Shown here: in pieces, positions 7,631 to 19,409 of the stretch
How the letters are laid out: each line of letters opens with the position of its first letter
How positions within the stretch are numbered: the stretch's first letter is position 1
Assembly (NCBI RefSeq): GCF_003355475.1
Contig: NZ_CP031356.1
Location: 2,170,001 to 2,234,000, forward strand
From: Brachybacterium saurashtrense
Lineage (GTDB): Bacteria > Actinomycetota > Actinomycetes > Actinomycetales > Dermabacteraceae
DNA length: 64,000 bases
Direction of reading: 5' to 3'
Translations under genes and position numbers: made by a program
Notes under the pieces: generated by a model
Told to the model about the DNA's origin: nothing
Databases searched by the model: none
What the model saw: the letters and a program-made list of their open reading frames with translations, nothing else

Positions 7631-10600
7631 GTGACAGACAGCCCCGCCCTGCTGCCCGCCCTCCTCGCCGGCGATCGCGCCCCCGCTCCCCGCACTCTCG
7701 TGGAGATCTTCCGCGGCGTCGTCGCCGCCTCCGGGGACGCCCCCGCCGTGGACAGCGGCGCGGAGACCCTCACCTACCGGGAGCTGGAGGAGGCCGCGGC
7801 CGAGGTGGCCGCGCGGCTCGCCGCCGCGGGCGTGGCCCCCGGCGACCGGGTGGGGATCCGGGTGGTCTCCGGCACCACCGACCTGTACGTGGCGATCCTC
7901 GGCACGCTGCTGGCGGGCGCCGCCTACGTGCCGGTGGACGCCGAGGACCCCGACGAGCGGGCACGGGTGGTGTTCGAGGAGTCCGCGGTCGCGGCCGTGA
8001 TCTCCACCGGCGGCGTCATCACGCCCACCGCCGCGGCCTCCGGGCGGGAACCCGCCGCGCCGCGCGACCCCGACCCCTCCGAGGACGCCTGGATCATCTT
8101 CACCTCCGGCTCCACCGGGAAGCCCAAGGGCGTGGCCGTCTCCCACCGCAGCGCCGCCGCGTTCGTGGACGCCGAGGCGAGGATGTTCCTCCAGGACGCC
8201 CCGCTCGGCCCCGGGGACCGGGTGATGGCCGGGCTCTCCGTCGCCTTCGACGCCAGCTGCGAGGAGATGTGGCTGGCCTGGGGGCACGGCGCCTGCCTGG
8301 TGCCGGCGCCCCGCTCCCTGATGCGCTCCGGCGTGGACGTGGGCCCCTGGCTCGAGGCGAACCGGATCACGATCGTCTCCACCGTGCCCACCCTGGTCTC
8401 GCTGTGGCCGGATTCCGCGCTGGAGCGGGTGCGGCTGCTGATCATGGGCGGCGAGGCGTGCCCGCCCGAGCTCGCGGCCCGCCTGCAGGCGCCCGGCCGC
8501 GAGGTGTGGAACACCTACGGCCCCACCGAGGCGACCGTGGTGGCCTGCGGCGCCATCCTCGACGGCACAGACCCAGTACGCATCGGGTTGCCGCTGGACG
8601 GCTGGGATCTCGCCGTGGTGGACGAGGAGGGGCTGCCCGTGCCGGTGGGCGGCACCGGCGAGCTGATCATCGGCGGCGTGGGCCTGGCCCGCTACCTCGA
8701 CCCCGCCAAGGACGCGGAGAAGTACGCCCCGATGCCCACCCTGGGCTGGGAGCGCGCCTACCGCTCCGGCGACCGGGTGGTCAACGATCCCGACGGGCTG
8801 CTGTTCGCCGGCCGCGCCGACGACCAGATCAAGCTGGGCGGGCGCCGCATCGAGCTCGGCGAGATCGACGACCAGCTGCTGCGGGTGCCGGGCGTGGTGG
8901 GCGCCGCCGCGGCGGTGCGCTCCACGAAGACCGGCAACCAGCTGCTGGTGGGGTACCTGACGGTCGACGCCGGCTACGACGCGGACCTCGCCAAGGACCT
9001 GCTGCGCCGGCGGATGCCGGCCGCGCTGGTGCCCCGCCTCGCCGTGGTGGACGAGCTGCCCGTGCGCACCTCGGGGAAGATCGACCGCGACGCCCTGCCG
9101 TGGCCGCTCCCCCGCCGCGGCACCCCGGCCGCCGCGCTGTCCGGCACCTCCGCGTGGATCGCGGAGATCTGGGGCGATGTGCTCGGCGCGGAGGTCACCT
9201 CCGGCGCCGAGGACTTCTTCGACCTCGGCGGCGGCTCCCTCACCGCCGCGCAGGTGGTGAGCCGGCTGCGCACCCGCCACCCCGAGCTCACCGTCGCCGA
9301 CGTCTACGAGCACTCCGCCCTCGCCGATCTCGCCGCGACGCTGGACGCGATGGGCTCCACCGTGGTGCGCAGCGACCGGGAGGTCGACCCGGTGCGCCGC
9401 GGCACCCAGCTCGCCCAGCTGCTCGCCCTGGTGCCGCTGCGAGGCCTCGCCGCGCTGCGCGGCCTCAGCTGGCTGATGCTCGCCTCCACCGTGCTCGCCG
9501 CGTTCACGGACGTGCCCTGGATCCCCGCCTTCCCGCTGTGGCTGGTGGTCCCGATGGCGCTGGTGTTCGTGCTGCCCGTGGGGCGGATGACCCTCGCCGC
9601 GCTGCTGGCCCGGCTGCTCCTGGCCGGGGTCTCCCCCGGGGCGCACCCCCGCGGCGGGTGGGTGCACCTGCGGCTGTGGCTGGCCGAGCACGTCCAGGAC
9701 GAGCTGGGCGCGACCTCGCTCTCCGGCGCGATGGCCTTCCCCTACTATGCGCGCCTGCTCGGGGCGCGGATCGGCAGGGACGCGGATCTGCATTCCCTGC
9801 CCCCGGTGACCGGGATGCTCGAGGTGGGCGCCGGCGCCTCGATCGAGCCGGAGGTGGACCTGGCCGGGTACTGGATCGACGGGGACGTGCTGCGCATCGG
9901 CCCGGTGCGGATCGGGAAGCGGGCCCGGATCGGCGCCCGCAGCACCCTGGGCCCCGGTGCCTGGATCGGGAAGGGTGCCGAGGTGGGGCCCGGCTCCGCC
10001 GTGCTCGGGACGGTGCCGGCCGGCGAGTACTGGTCCGGGTCGCCGGCCGCGTACCGCGCCGAGGCCCGCGGGCCGTGGTCCGAGGACGCCCCGCCGCGCC
10101 GCCCGCTGTGGGAGCTCGCCTACGGGGCGCTGTCGATGCTGATCGCCGCCCAGCCCGTGCTCGGCGTGCTGGTGGGCGGCGCGGTGGTGCTCCCCGCCGT
10201 GCGCGGAACGGACTCCTTCGGCGAGGCGGCCCTCGCGGCCCTGCCCTGGCTGCCGCTCGCGGCGCTGGCCGGCTTCGCGGCCGTGGCGCTGGGGGTGCTG
10301 GTGCTGACCCGCCTGCTCGCGCTGTGGATCGTGCCCGACCACCATCCGATGCGCTCGGCCACAGGGGTCGCGATCTGGGGCACCCTGCGCCTGCTGGACG
10401 AGGCGCGCACCTGGCTCTTCCCGCTCTACGCGGGCGGGCTCACCCCGCTGTGGATGCGCCTGCTGGGCGCGAAGGTGGGCAAGGGCGCGGAGATCTCCAC
10501 GGCCCTGCTCATCCCGAGCCTGGTGCAGGTGGGCGAGAACTCCTTCCTCGCCGACGACACGCTGGTGGGGCCCTACGAGCTCGGCGGCGGCTGGATCCGG

Positions 10601-11587
10601 GTGGAGCGGGTGAAGGTGGGCAAGCGCGCCTTCGTCGGCAACTCGGGGATGCTCGCCGCCGGCCGCAAGGTGCCCAAGAAGTCCCTGGTCGCGGTGCTCT
10701 CCGCCGCGCCGCGGCGGAAGTCCGCGAAGGCGGGCACCTCCTATCTCGGCTCGCCGCCGAGGAGGCTGCGCCGCGCTCAGGAGGAGCACGACTCCTCCCT
10801 CACCTACGAGCCGCCCACCCACCTGCTGATCCAGCGCGGCCTGGTGGAGACGGCGCGCCTGGTGCCGCTGCTGGCGTCGCTGCTGCTGCCGGTGGCGGTG
10901 TGGGGCGGGGTGTACGCCCTGCTGCTGCACGGCACGGCCGGGATCGTGCTCGCGATCGTGCTGGGCGGGCTGGTGCTGCTGGCGGCCGGGGTGGTCGCCG
11001 CGGCGCTCACCGTGGCCGCGAAGTGGCTGATCATCGGCAGGCATCGCCCGGGCGAGCACCCGCTGTTCACCGCGTACGTGTGGCGGTCCGAGCTGGCCGA
11101 CACCTTCACCGAGGTGCTCGCCGCGCCCTGGTTCGCGACCGTCACCGCCGGCACCTGGGCGCTGAACGCGTGGCTGCGCGCGCTGGGGGCGAGGATCGGG
11201 AAGGGCGTGTGGATCGACTCGTACTGGCTGCCCGAGACGGACCTCGTCTCCCTCGGGGACGGTGCGACCGTGAACCGCGGCTGCGTGGTGCAGACCCACC
11301 TCTTCCAGGACCGGGTGCTGAGCATGGACACCGTGGAGCTGGGCGCGGGTGCGACGCTGGGTCCGGGCAGCGTGGTGCTGCCCGCCGCCGCGATCGACCG
11401 CCACGCCACCGTGGGTCCCGTGTCCCTGGTGATGCGCGGCGAGCGCGTGCCGCCCGGCACTCGCTGGACGGGCAACCCCATCGGCCCCTGGGCGGATGAG
11501 CACGCCCCGGCGGAGGCGGCGGCCGACGAGCCCGCGCACGAGCACGACGACATCGATGACGAGCACGACGAGAAGGAGCGCGCATGA
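7631..11587 (+). CDS. Pls/PosA-type single-module non-ribosomal peptide synthetase
   Basis: A 1,318-residue protein with the architecture of epsilon-poly-lysine synthetase (Pls) and related poly-amino-acid synthetases. Residues about 15-510 are an AMP-binding adenylation domain (FTSGSTGKPKGVAVSH, NTYGPTEATVV, DDQIKLGGRRIELGEID, TSGKIDRDALP). A carrier domain with the phosphopantetheine serine in DLGGGSLTAAQ sits near residue 536. The rest alternates membrane helices with three left-handed beta-helix (hexapeptide) domains near 710-800, 940-1030 and 1180-1285. In Pls this part polymerises the loaded amino acid. In my hand alignment the position matching GrsA Trp239 is Glu (FDASCEEM), compatible with a basic amino acid. 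GTG at 7631 is chosen; upstream sequence is not protein-like. The last codons overlap the next gene. The substrate is unproven. Confidence 0.9.
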   Translation: MTDSPALLPALLAGDRAPAPRTLVEIFRGVVAASGDAPAVDSGAETLTYRELEEAAAEVAARLAAAGVAPGDRVGIRVVSGTTDLYVAILGTLLAGAAYVPVDAEDPDERARVVFEESAVAAVISTGGVITPTAAASGREPAAPRDPDPSEDAWIIFTSGSTGKPKGVAVSHRSAAAFVDAEARMFLQDAPLGPGDRVMAGLSVAFDASCEEMWLAWGHGACLVPAPRSLMRSGVDVGPWLEANRITIVSTVPTLVSLWPDSALERVRLLIMGGEACPPELAARLQAPGREVWNTYGPTEATVVACGAILDGTDPVRIGLPLDGWDLAVVDEEGLPVPVGGTGELIIGGVGLARYLDPAKDAEKYAPMPTLGWERAYRSGDRVVNDPDGLLFAGRADDQIKLGGRRIELGEIDDQLLRVPGVVGAAAAVRSTKTGNQLLVGYLTVDAGYDADLAKDLLRRRMPAALVPRLAVVDELPVRTSGKIDRDALPWPLPRRGTPAAALSGTSAWIAEIWGDVLGAEVTSGAEDFFDLGGGSLTAAQVVSRLRTRHPELTVADVYEHSALADLAATLDAMGSTVVRSDREVDPVRRGTQLAQLLALVPLRGLAALRGLSWLMLASTVLAAFTDVPWIPAFPLWLVVPMALVFVLPVGRMTLAALLARLLLAGVSPGAHPRGGWVHLRLWLAEHVQDELGATSLSGAMAFPYYARLLGARIGRDADLHSLPPVTGMLEVGAGASIEPEVDLAGYWIDGDVLRIGPVRIGKRARIGARSTLGPGAWIGKGAEVGPGSAVLGTVPAGEYWSGSPAAYRAEARGPWSEDAPPRRPLWELAYGALSMLIAAQPVLGVLVGGAVVLPAVRGTDSFGEAALAALPWLPLAALAGFAAVALGVLVLTRLLALWIVPDHHPMRSATGVAIWGTLRLLDEARTWLFPLYAGGLTPLWMRLLGAKVGKGAEISTALLIPSLVQVGENSFLADDTLVGPYELGGGWIRVERVKVGKRAFVGNSGMLAAGRKVPKKSLVAVLSAAPRRKSAKAGTSYLGSPPRRLRRAQEEHDSSLTYEPPTHLLIQRGLVETARLVPLLASLLLPVAVWGGVYALLLHGTAGIVLAIVLGGLVLLAAGVVAAALTVAAKWLIIGRHRPGEHPLFTAYVWRSELADTFTEVLAAPWFATVTAGTWALNAWLRALGARIGKGVWIDSYWLPETDLVSLGDGATVNRGCVVQTHLFQDRVLSMDTVELGAGATLGPGSVVLPAAAIDRHATVGPVSLVMRGERVPPGTRWTGNPIGPWADEHAPAEAAADEPAHEHDDIDDEHDEKERA

Positions 11588-12951
11588 GCGGCGCCCACCC
11601 CGGCAGCGACCCCTACCTCCCCGGCCACGGCGACGCCCGCTACTCGGTGGCCCGCTACGAGCTCGACCTCGCCTACAAGGTGGAGACGAACCGGCTGGAC
11701 GGCACCGCGACCCTCACCTGCCACGTGCACGAGGACCTCGACGCCCTGCACCTGGACCTCCACGGCCTCCAGGTCTCCTCCACCCGGATCGACGGCAGCC
11801 CGATCAAGCACGCCCACCACGGCGGCGACCTCGTCCTGAAGCAGAGGCTCGCGGCCGGGCAGGAGATCGCCGTGGAGGTGCGCTACGGCGGCAAGCCCCG
11901 CGCGGTGCGCTCCCGCCTGCACGGCGCGACCGGCTGGGAGGAGCTGGAGGACGGCGTGATCGTCGCCGCCCAGCCCCACGGCGCCCCCTCCTGGTTCCCC
12001 TGCAACGACCGGCCGGACGACAAGGCGCTCTACGAGATCCGCCTGGCCGTGAACCCCGCCTACCACGTGGCCGTCTCCGGCGAGCTGCAGGGCACACGCC
12101 GCAAGGGCAACGCCACCACCTGGACCTACCTCCAGCAGACGCCCATGCCCACGTACCTCGCGACCGTGCAGATCGGCCGCTACACCGCGGTGGAGCACGC
12201 GGGCGCCCCGGTGCCGGTGCGGTCCCTGGTCCCCGCCGGGGTGGGCGCGCGCGACCTCGCGCACGGCTTCGCGACGCAGCCGGAGATGCTGGTGCTGTTC
12301 TCGCGCCTGTTCGGCCCCTACCCCTTCCCCTCGTACACCGCGGTGATCACCGAGGACGAGCTGGAGATCCCGCTGGAGTCCCAGGCGCTGTCCACCTTCG
12401 GCCGCAACCATCTCGCAGATGACTGGGAGGCGGAGCGGCTGATCGCCCACGAGCTCAGCCACCAGTGGTTCGGCAACGCCGTCACGCTGAAGCGGTGGCA
12501 GGACATCTGGCTGCACGAGGGCTTCGCCTGCTACTGCGAGTGGCTGTGGGCGGAGGAGACCGGCCGCTCCACCGTCGACGAGGAGGCGCACCGCCACCAT
12601 GCCGCCCTCGCCGCGCTGCCCGAGGACCTGCTGATCGCCGATCCGGGCCCGGAGCTCATGTTCGACGACCGCCTGTACAAGCGCGGCGCCCTCACCGTCC
12701 ACGCCCTGCGCCGCCGCCTGGGCGACGAGGTGTTCTTCCCGCTGATCCAGTCGTGGCTCGCCGCGCATGCCGGCGGCTCGGTCACCACCGAGCTGTTCGA
12801 GGAGCACGTGGCCCGCGAGAGCGGCGAGGACTGCGCGGACCTGTTCGCCGCGTGGATCCACGACGAGGAGCTGCCGGCTCTGCCCGCGCAGCCCGAGACG
12901 CGCGAGCCCACCCACCGCGGAGGCCTGCGGGCGCTGTTCTCCCGCGGCTGA
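11584..12951 (+). CDS. M1 family zinc aminopeptidase
   Basis: A 455-residue gluzincin. HELSH (His289, His293) followed 18 residues later by Glu312 in WLHEGFACYCEW completes the HExxH-x18-E zinc site; the N-terminal beta domain and a shortened C-terminal part are present. It lacks the long helical C-terminal domain of PepN, as in many actinobacterial short M1 enzymes. The ATG overlaps the synthetase stop by 4 bp, with AAGGAG upstream, so the two are translationally coupled. In Streptomyces, poly-lysine producers carry M1-type poly-lysine-degrading enzymes, so trimming of the synthetase product or self-protection is a reasonable inference. No signal peptide is visible. Confidence 0.93.
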   Translation: MSGAHPGSDPYLPGHGDARYSVARYELDLAYKVETNRLDGTATLTCHVHEDLDALHLDLHGLQVSSTRIDGSPIKHAHHGGDLVLKQRLAAGQEIAVEVRYGGKPRAVRSRLHGATGWEELEDGVIVAAQPHGAPSWFPCNDRPDDKALYEIRLAVNPAYHVAVSGELQGTRRKGNATTWTYLQQTPMPTYLATVQIGRYTAVEHAGAPVPVRSLVPAGVGARDLAHGFATQPEMLVLFSRLFGPYPFPSYTAVITEDELEIPLESQALSTFGRNHLADDWEAERLIAHELSHQWFGNAVTLKRWQDIWLHEGFACYCEWLWAEETGRSTVDEEAHRHHAALAALPEDLLIADPGPELMFDDRLYKRGALTVHALRRRLGDEVFFPLIQSWLAAHAGGSVTTELFEEHVARESGEDCADLFAAWIHDEELPALPAQPETREPTHRGGLRALFSRG

Positions 12952-13036
12952 GGGGCCGGACGCCGGCGGAGCGACGGGCCCCGACGGCGCCGCTCGGAGA
13001 CTCGCCGGGCGCGGTGAGCGTCGTTCCGCCGGCGGC

Positions 13037-13546
13037 TCAGCCGCGCGCGAGCGCGGCGACGTGCCCGGGCGGGGCGGGCACGTCGAGGACGTCGACGTCG
13101 GCGAGGCGCACCGCGCTCATGGGGGTGGCCAGTCCCGTGCCGAGCATCTTCAGCACCGCCTCCTTCCGCGCCCACACCGCGGCCCGTCCGGCGTCGGTGC
13201 GCGGGGCGCGCCGGCCTCGCTCGCGGGGGTGCAGCACCAGCTCCTCGTCCCAGCCGCGGGCCACGGCGGCGATCAACTCGAGGTCCACGCCGACGGCGCC
13301 CGTCGGCGCGAGCGCCGTCATGAGGTGCTCGCCGCAACGGGAGAGGCTCACCGGCACCTCGCGGGAGCCCGCACGGGCCCAGGGCCGTCCGTGGTCGTCG
13401 GCCCCGCAGCGGGGGCAGGCGCGGCCCACGCGCACCTCGTGCGCCGCGACACCGAGCAGCGCGGCGACGCGCTCGCGCAGCACCTGATCGACGTCCTCCT
13501 CGGCCCGGTGCAGACGGACGAGGCCCGGGCTCGGGCTCGGGCTCAC
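13037..13546 (-). CDS. 4'-phosphopantetheinyl transferase superfamily protein
   Basis: A 169-residue protein with the PPTase signatures AVGVDLELI (metal-binding GVDxE) and WARKEAVLKMLGTG (WxxKEA). It also has the upstream basic segment VPVSLSRCGEHLM, corresponding to the SLSHS region. Such enzymes move the phosphopantetheine arm of CoA onto a carrier-domain serine. The nearest candidate substrate is the carrier domain of the synthetase at 7631, facing it across the M1 gene. The GTG start at 13546 overlaps the TetR stop codon (GTGA), so expression is tied to the regulator. Confidence 0.88.
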   Translation of the reverse strand: MSPSPSPGLVRLHRAEEDVDQVLRERVAALLGVAAHEVRVGRACPRCGADDHGRPWARAGSREVPVSLSRCGEHLMTALAPTGAVGVDLELIAAVARGWDEELVLHPRERGRRAPRTDAGRAAVWARKEAVLKMLGTGLATPMSAVRLADVDVLDVPAPPGHVAALARG

Positions 13547-14205
13547 GGCGCGCACTCGGCGGGCGGCTCGGCCTCCTCGGCCAGGAGGCGCGCGCGGTAG
13601 TCGGGGCTCGCCGCCCCGAGGAGTGCGGAGTGCACCAGGGCGTCGGCGACGCCGACGTCGAGCCCCGACTCCAGCGTGAGGAGGCGGTGGTAACAGGCAC
13701 CCCAGAGCTGGTCCACCAGCAGATCCGCGTCGACATCCGCGCGCAGCTGCCCGCGGCGGCGCGCTCGCTCGAAGCTCTCCCGCGCCAGGGCCCGGCGGGG
13801 CTGGGTGTACAGCGCAGAGAGGGCGGCGAACAGCTCCGGGTCCTGCTGGGCGGCGCCGATCAGCTCGGCGATGATCCGCCCCGCCGGGCCACCGGTGAGC
13901 AGGCCCACGAAGGCGCGCAACTGGGCGCGGGTGTCGGCGAGCAGGTCGCCGGTGTCCGGGAACTCGAGAGTCTCCTCGCTCGAGGCGAAGTACGCCTCGG
14001 CGGCGAGAGCCCCCGGACTCGGCCACCACTTGTACAGAGTGGTCCTGCTCGCTCCGGAGAGGGTCGAGACCCGGTCGAAGGTGACGGCGCCCAGTCCCTC
14101 CGCGAGCAGCACGCGCCCGGTCGCCTCGAGCACGCGGGCTCGCACTTCGCCGGCCGGTCGTCGGCCTCGTCCGCGCCGTGGTGGGGTCTCGCTCCGTGTG
14201 TCCAC
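13543..14205 (-). CDS. TetR/AcrR family transcriptional regulator
   Basis: A 220-residue protein. Residues about 20-70 form the TetR DNA-binding domain: ARVLEATGRVLLAEGLGAVT, then FDRVSTLSGASRTTLYKWW. The C-terminal domain has the TetR_C form (RAFVGLLTGGPAGRIIAEL and DVDADLLVDQLWG). It is divergent from the SDR gene across 101 bp that contain paired repeats, and is co-transcribed with the PPTase gene by a 4-bp overlap. It therefore probably controls the SDR and, through its own promoter, the PPTase. Confidence 0.92.
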   Translation of the reverse strand: MDTRSETPPRRGRGRRPAGEVRARVLEATGRVLLAEGLGAVTFDRVSTLSGASRTTLYKWWPSPGALAAEAYFASSEETLEFPDTGDLLADTRAQLRAFVGLLTGGPAGRIIAELIGAAQQDPELFAALSALYTQPRRALARESFERARRRGQLRADVDADLLVDQLWGACYHRLLTLESGLDVGVADALVHSALLGAASPDYRARLLAEEAEPPAECAP

Positions 14206-14240
14206 GTCACTCCTTCTCTGCGTTGCCGACCACCTTAGTG

Positions 14241-14290
14241 GACGCTGTGCACATTTCGGCGCTACACTATAAGTACGCTCTGTTCATTTC
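14241..14290. promoter_or_regulatory. direct repeats in the TetR-SDR promoter region
   Basis: GACGCTGTGCACATTTC (14241-14257) and TACGCTCTGTTCATTTC (14274-14290) match at 13 of 17 positions and start 33 bp apart, about three helical turns. The first copy contains the palindrome TGTGCACA. The likely -10 region TACACT lies between them. This placement fits a TetR-family operator pair. Confidence 0.5.
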
Positions 14291-14306
14291 TTTGACGGGA
14301 GGACCC

Positions 14307-15050
14307 ATGTCCCACACCACGATCCCCGCGCGCGTCGCGCTCGTCACCGGGGCCTCCGGCGGGATCGGCGGCGCCATCGCCGAGCGCCTGGCGGCCGACG
14401 GAATGGCCGTCGTCGCCCACTACAGCTCCCGCGCCGCCGGCGCCGAGGAGGTCGTCGACCGCATCACCGCCCAGGGCGGCCGCGCACTCGCCCTCGGCGG
14501 CGACGTCGCCGACGAGGACGCGATGACCTCCCTGTTCCAGACCGCGATCGACACCTTCGGCGGGGTCGACGTGGTGATCAACGCGGCCGGCATCATGCCG
14601 CTGGCCCCCGTCGCCGAGACCGATCTCGAGGTGCTCGACCGGGTGTTGCGCACCAATGTGCGCGGCACCTTCGTGATCGACCAGCTCGCGGCCCGCCACC
14701 TGCGCCGAGGCGGGGCACTCGTGAACGTCTCCACCTCGATCACCCGTCTGCAGACGCCGACCTACGGGGCGTACGCCGCCTCGAAGGGCGCCGTGGAAGC
14801 CCTGACCCTGGTGCTGGCGCGCGAGCTCCGGGGCCGCGACATCACCGTGAACACCGTGGCCCCCGGCCCCACGGCGACGCCGCTGTTCTTCGAGGGCAAG
14901 ACGAAGCAGATGGTCGAGGGCATCACGGCGCTCAGCCCCATGGAGCGCCTCGGTCGCCCCGAGGACATCGCCGAGGTGGCCGCGTTCCTCGCGGGCCCAG
15001 GACGCTGGGTCAACGGCCAGACCATCCATGCCAACGGCGGCGCCGCCTGA
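14307..15050 (+). CDS. SDR family oxidoreductase
   Basis: A 247-residue short-chain dehydrogenase/reductase. The NAD(P) glycine motif is TGASGGIG near residue 14, the structural motif is NAAG near 92, and the catalytic Tyr-Lys pair is in YGAYAASKGA. The C-terminus ends GPGRWVNGQTIHANGGAA, typical of the FabG-like classical SDRs. GGGAGGA precedes the ATG by 4 nt. It is divergent from a TetR gene and probably repressed by it. The substrate is unknown. Confidence 0.92.
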   Translation: MSHTTIPARVALVTGASGGIGGAIAERLAADGMAVVAHYSSRAAGAEEVVDRITAQGGRALALGGDVADEDAMTSLFQTAIDTFGGVDVVINAAGIMPLAPVAETDLEVLDRVLRTNVRGTFVIDQLAARHLRRGGALVNVSTSITRLQTPTYGAYAASKGAVEALTLVLARELRGRDITVNTVAPGPTATPLFFEGKTKQMVEGITALSPMERLGRPEDIAEVAAFLAGPGRWVNGQTIHANGGAA

Positions 15051-15077
15051 GGCCACCGTCGATGCACTCCCGACGAG

Positions 15078-15119
15078 ACGAGGCCCGGACCTGCACGCAG
15101 GTGCAGATCCGGGCCTCGT
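15078..15119. terminator. bidirectional terminator between SDR gene and nrdF
   Basis: Arms of 19 bp (15078-15096 and 15101-15119) with one mismatch and a 4-nt loop, placed between the two convergent genes. Confidence 0.8.
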
Positions 15120-15132
15120 GCCGGGCGAGGGC

Positions 15133-17797
<2,665 letters not shown>

Positions 17798-17850
17798 CCT
17801 GCACGCTCCGAGGCCGACGGGCCCGGCCGCGCACCGGGGGCGCGTACGCC

Positions 17851-19263
17851 TCAGGCGAGGACGGAGGCGGCGGCGTACAGCAGCACGGACAGCACGAAGC
17901 CGACGATCGCCATGGCGCCCTGGATCACGGTCCAGGTGGACAGCGTCTGCTTCATGTCCATCCCGAAGAAGCGGCTGACCAGCCAGAATCCGGAGTCGTT
18001 GACGTGGGAGAAGCCCACCGACCCCGCGGACATCGCCATCACGATCGCGACGATCTGGAGCTGGGTGAAGTCGCCCGCGGCGATCACCCCCACCATCAGC
18101 GAGGCCGCGGTGGTCAGGGCCACGGTGGCCGAGCCCTGGGCGATGCGCACGATCTGGGCGATCAGGAACGCCGCGACGATCACCGGCATGCCCACCTCAT
18201 TGAGGGATCCGGCGACCGCGTCGCCGATGCCGGTCACGCGCAGCACGCCGCCGAACATGCCGCCCGCGCCGGTGACCAGCACGACCGAGCAGATCGGACC
18301 GAGCGCGGAATCGGTGATCTTCTCGATCAGGGTGCCCTTCTTGCCGGCTCCCCAGCCGAGCACGACCATCGAGACCGCCACGGTGATCAGCAGCGCGATC
18401 GGCGTCTCGCCCAGCAGCCGCAGCCCCGAGACCAGCGGATCGGAGAGGAACGCCTCCGTGTCCTCGCGCGCGCTGCCGAGCGTGTTCAGGCCGGTGTTGA
18501 GCAGGATCAGCACCAGGGGCAGGGCCAGCAGGCCGAGGATGGTGCCGAGCCGCGGGGAGGACTCGAAGCCGGTCTTCTCCGAGGTGCTGTCCAGGAGGGT
18601 GGGGATCGGGACATCGAAGCGCATGCCCAGGCGCGGCGCCAGCAGCACGCCCACCAGGTACCAGATGACCACCGCGAAGACGAGGCCCACGAGCATCACC
18701 AGGCCGATGTCGGCGCCGACGATGCTGGAGGCCGCGACCGGCCCGGGATGGGGCGGGGCGAAGATGTGCATGGCGCTGAACGCCACCGCCGAGGGCAGGG
18801 CGATCGACAGGAACGACCCGCCCACGCGCCGGGCCACGGCGTAGATGATCGGCAGCATCACCACGAGGCCGGCGTCGAAGAAGATGGGGAAGCCCATCAG
18901 CAGGCTGGCCAGGGACAGGCCGAGACCGGCCCGCTTCTCCCCGACCACCTCGATCATGCGGTCCGCGAGCAGCTGCGCGCCCCCGGAGGTCTCGATCATC
19001 CGTCCCAGCATCGCGCCGAGCGCCACCAGCAGCATCACGTTGCCGAGCGTCGAGTCGAAGCCGAACCGCAGGGCGTCCATGAGGCTGGCCGGGGCGATGC
19101 CCGCGGCGAGGGCGGTGCCGATCGAGGTGATCATCAGGGCGATGAAGGCGTGCACCCGCAGCGCCATGATCATGACCAGCAGCACGGCGACGGCAGAGGC
19201 GGCCAGGACCAGTAGGCCTCCGGTGCCGAGCTCCCAGTTCATGACGAGGTCCAGCTCATCCAT
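17851..19263 (-). CDS. GntP family gluconate/organic acid permease
   Basis: A 470-residue permease with about 12 helices. Family marks are GAMLGRMIETSGGAQLLADR, GFPIFFDAGLVVMLPI, FAPPHPGPVAAS and GSVGFSHVNDSGFWLVSRFF. The family takes up gluconate and related sugar acids by H+ symport. AAGGAG lies 5 nt before the ATG at 19263. No gluconate kinase or GntR regulator lies beside it, so the substrate is open. Confidence 0.93.
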   Translation of the reverse strand: MDELDLVMNWELGTGGLLVLAASAVAVLLVMIMALRVHAFIALMITSIGTALAAGIAPASLMDALRFGFDSTLGNVMLLVALGAMLGRMIETSGGAQLLADRMIEVVGEKRAGLGLSLASLLMGFPIFFDAGLVVMLPIIYAVARRVGGSFLSIALPSAVAFSAMHIFAPPHPGPVAASSIVGADIGLVMLVGLVFAVVIWYLVGVLLAPRLGMRFDVPIPTLLDSTSEKTGFESSPRLGTILGLLALPLVLILLNTGLNTLGSAREDTEAFLSDPLVSGLRLLGETPIALLITVAVSMVVLGWGAGKKGTLIEKITDSALGPICSVVLVTGAGGMFGGVLRVTGIGDAVAGSLNEVGMPVIVAAFLIAQIVRIAQGSATVALTTAASLMVGVIAAGDFTQLQIVAIVMAMSAGSVGFSHVNDSGFWLVSRFFGMDMKQTLSTWTVIQGAMAIVGFVLSVLLYAAASVLA

Positions 19264-19409
19264 GAGGACTCCTTGGGGAAGGGAAGGACAGGAAAGCACG
19301 GGGGCCGAGCCCCGCGGGCGGACGGGCGGCGCGGGCGCCGCGCGTCCCTGCATCGTAGGGGCAGCGTGCACCGCCGCGCAGGACCCGGTGGGCACCTGCA
19401 CGGCGGAGG

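Noticed and set aside
7214..11566. A 1,450-codon open frame on the minus strand over the synthetase gene
   Set aside because: It is antisense to a protein with clear adenylation and hexapeptide motifs; its product is His/Arg/Gly-rich with no domain, as expected of a shadow frame in GC-rich DNA.
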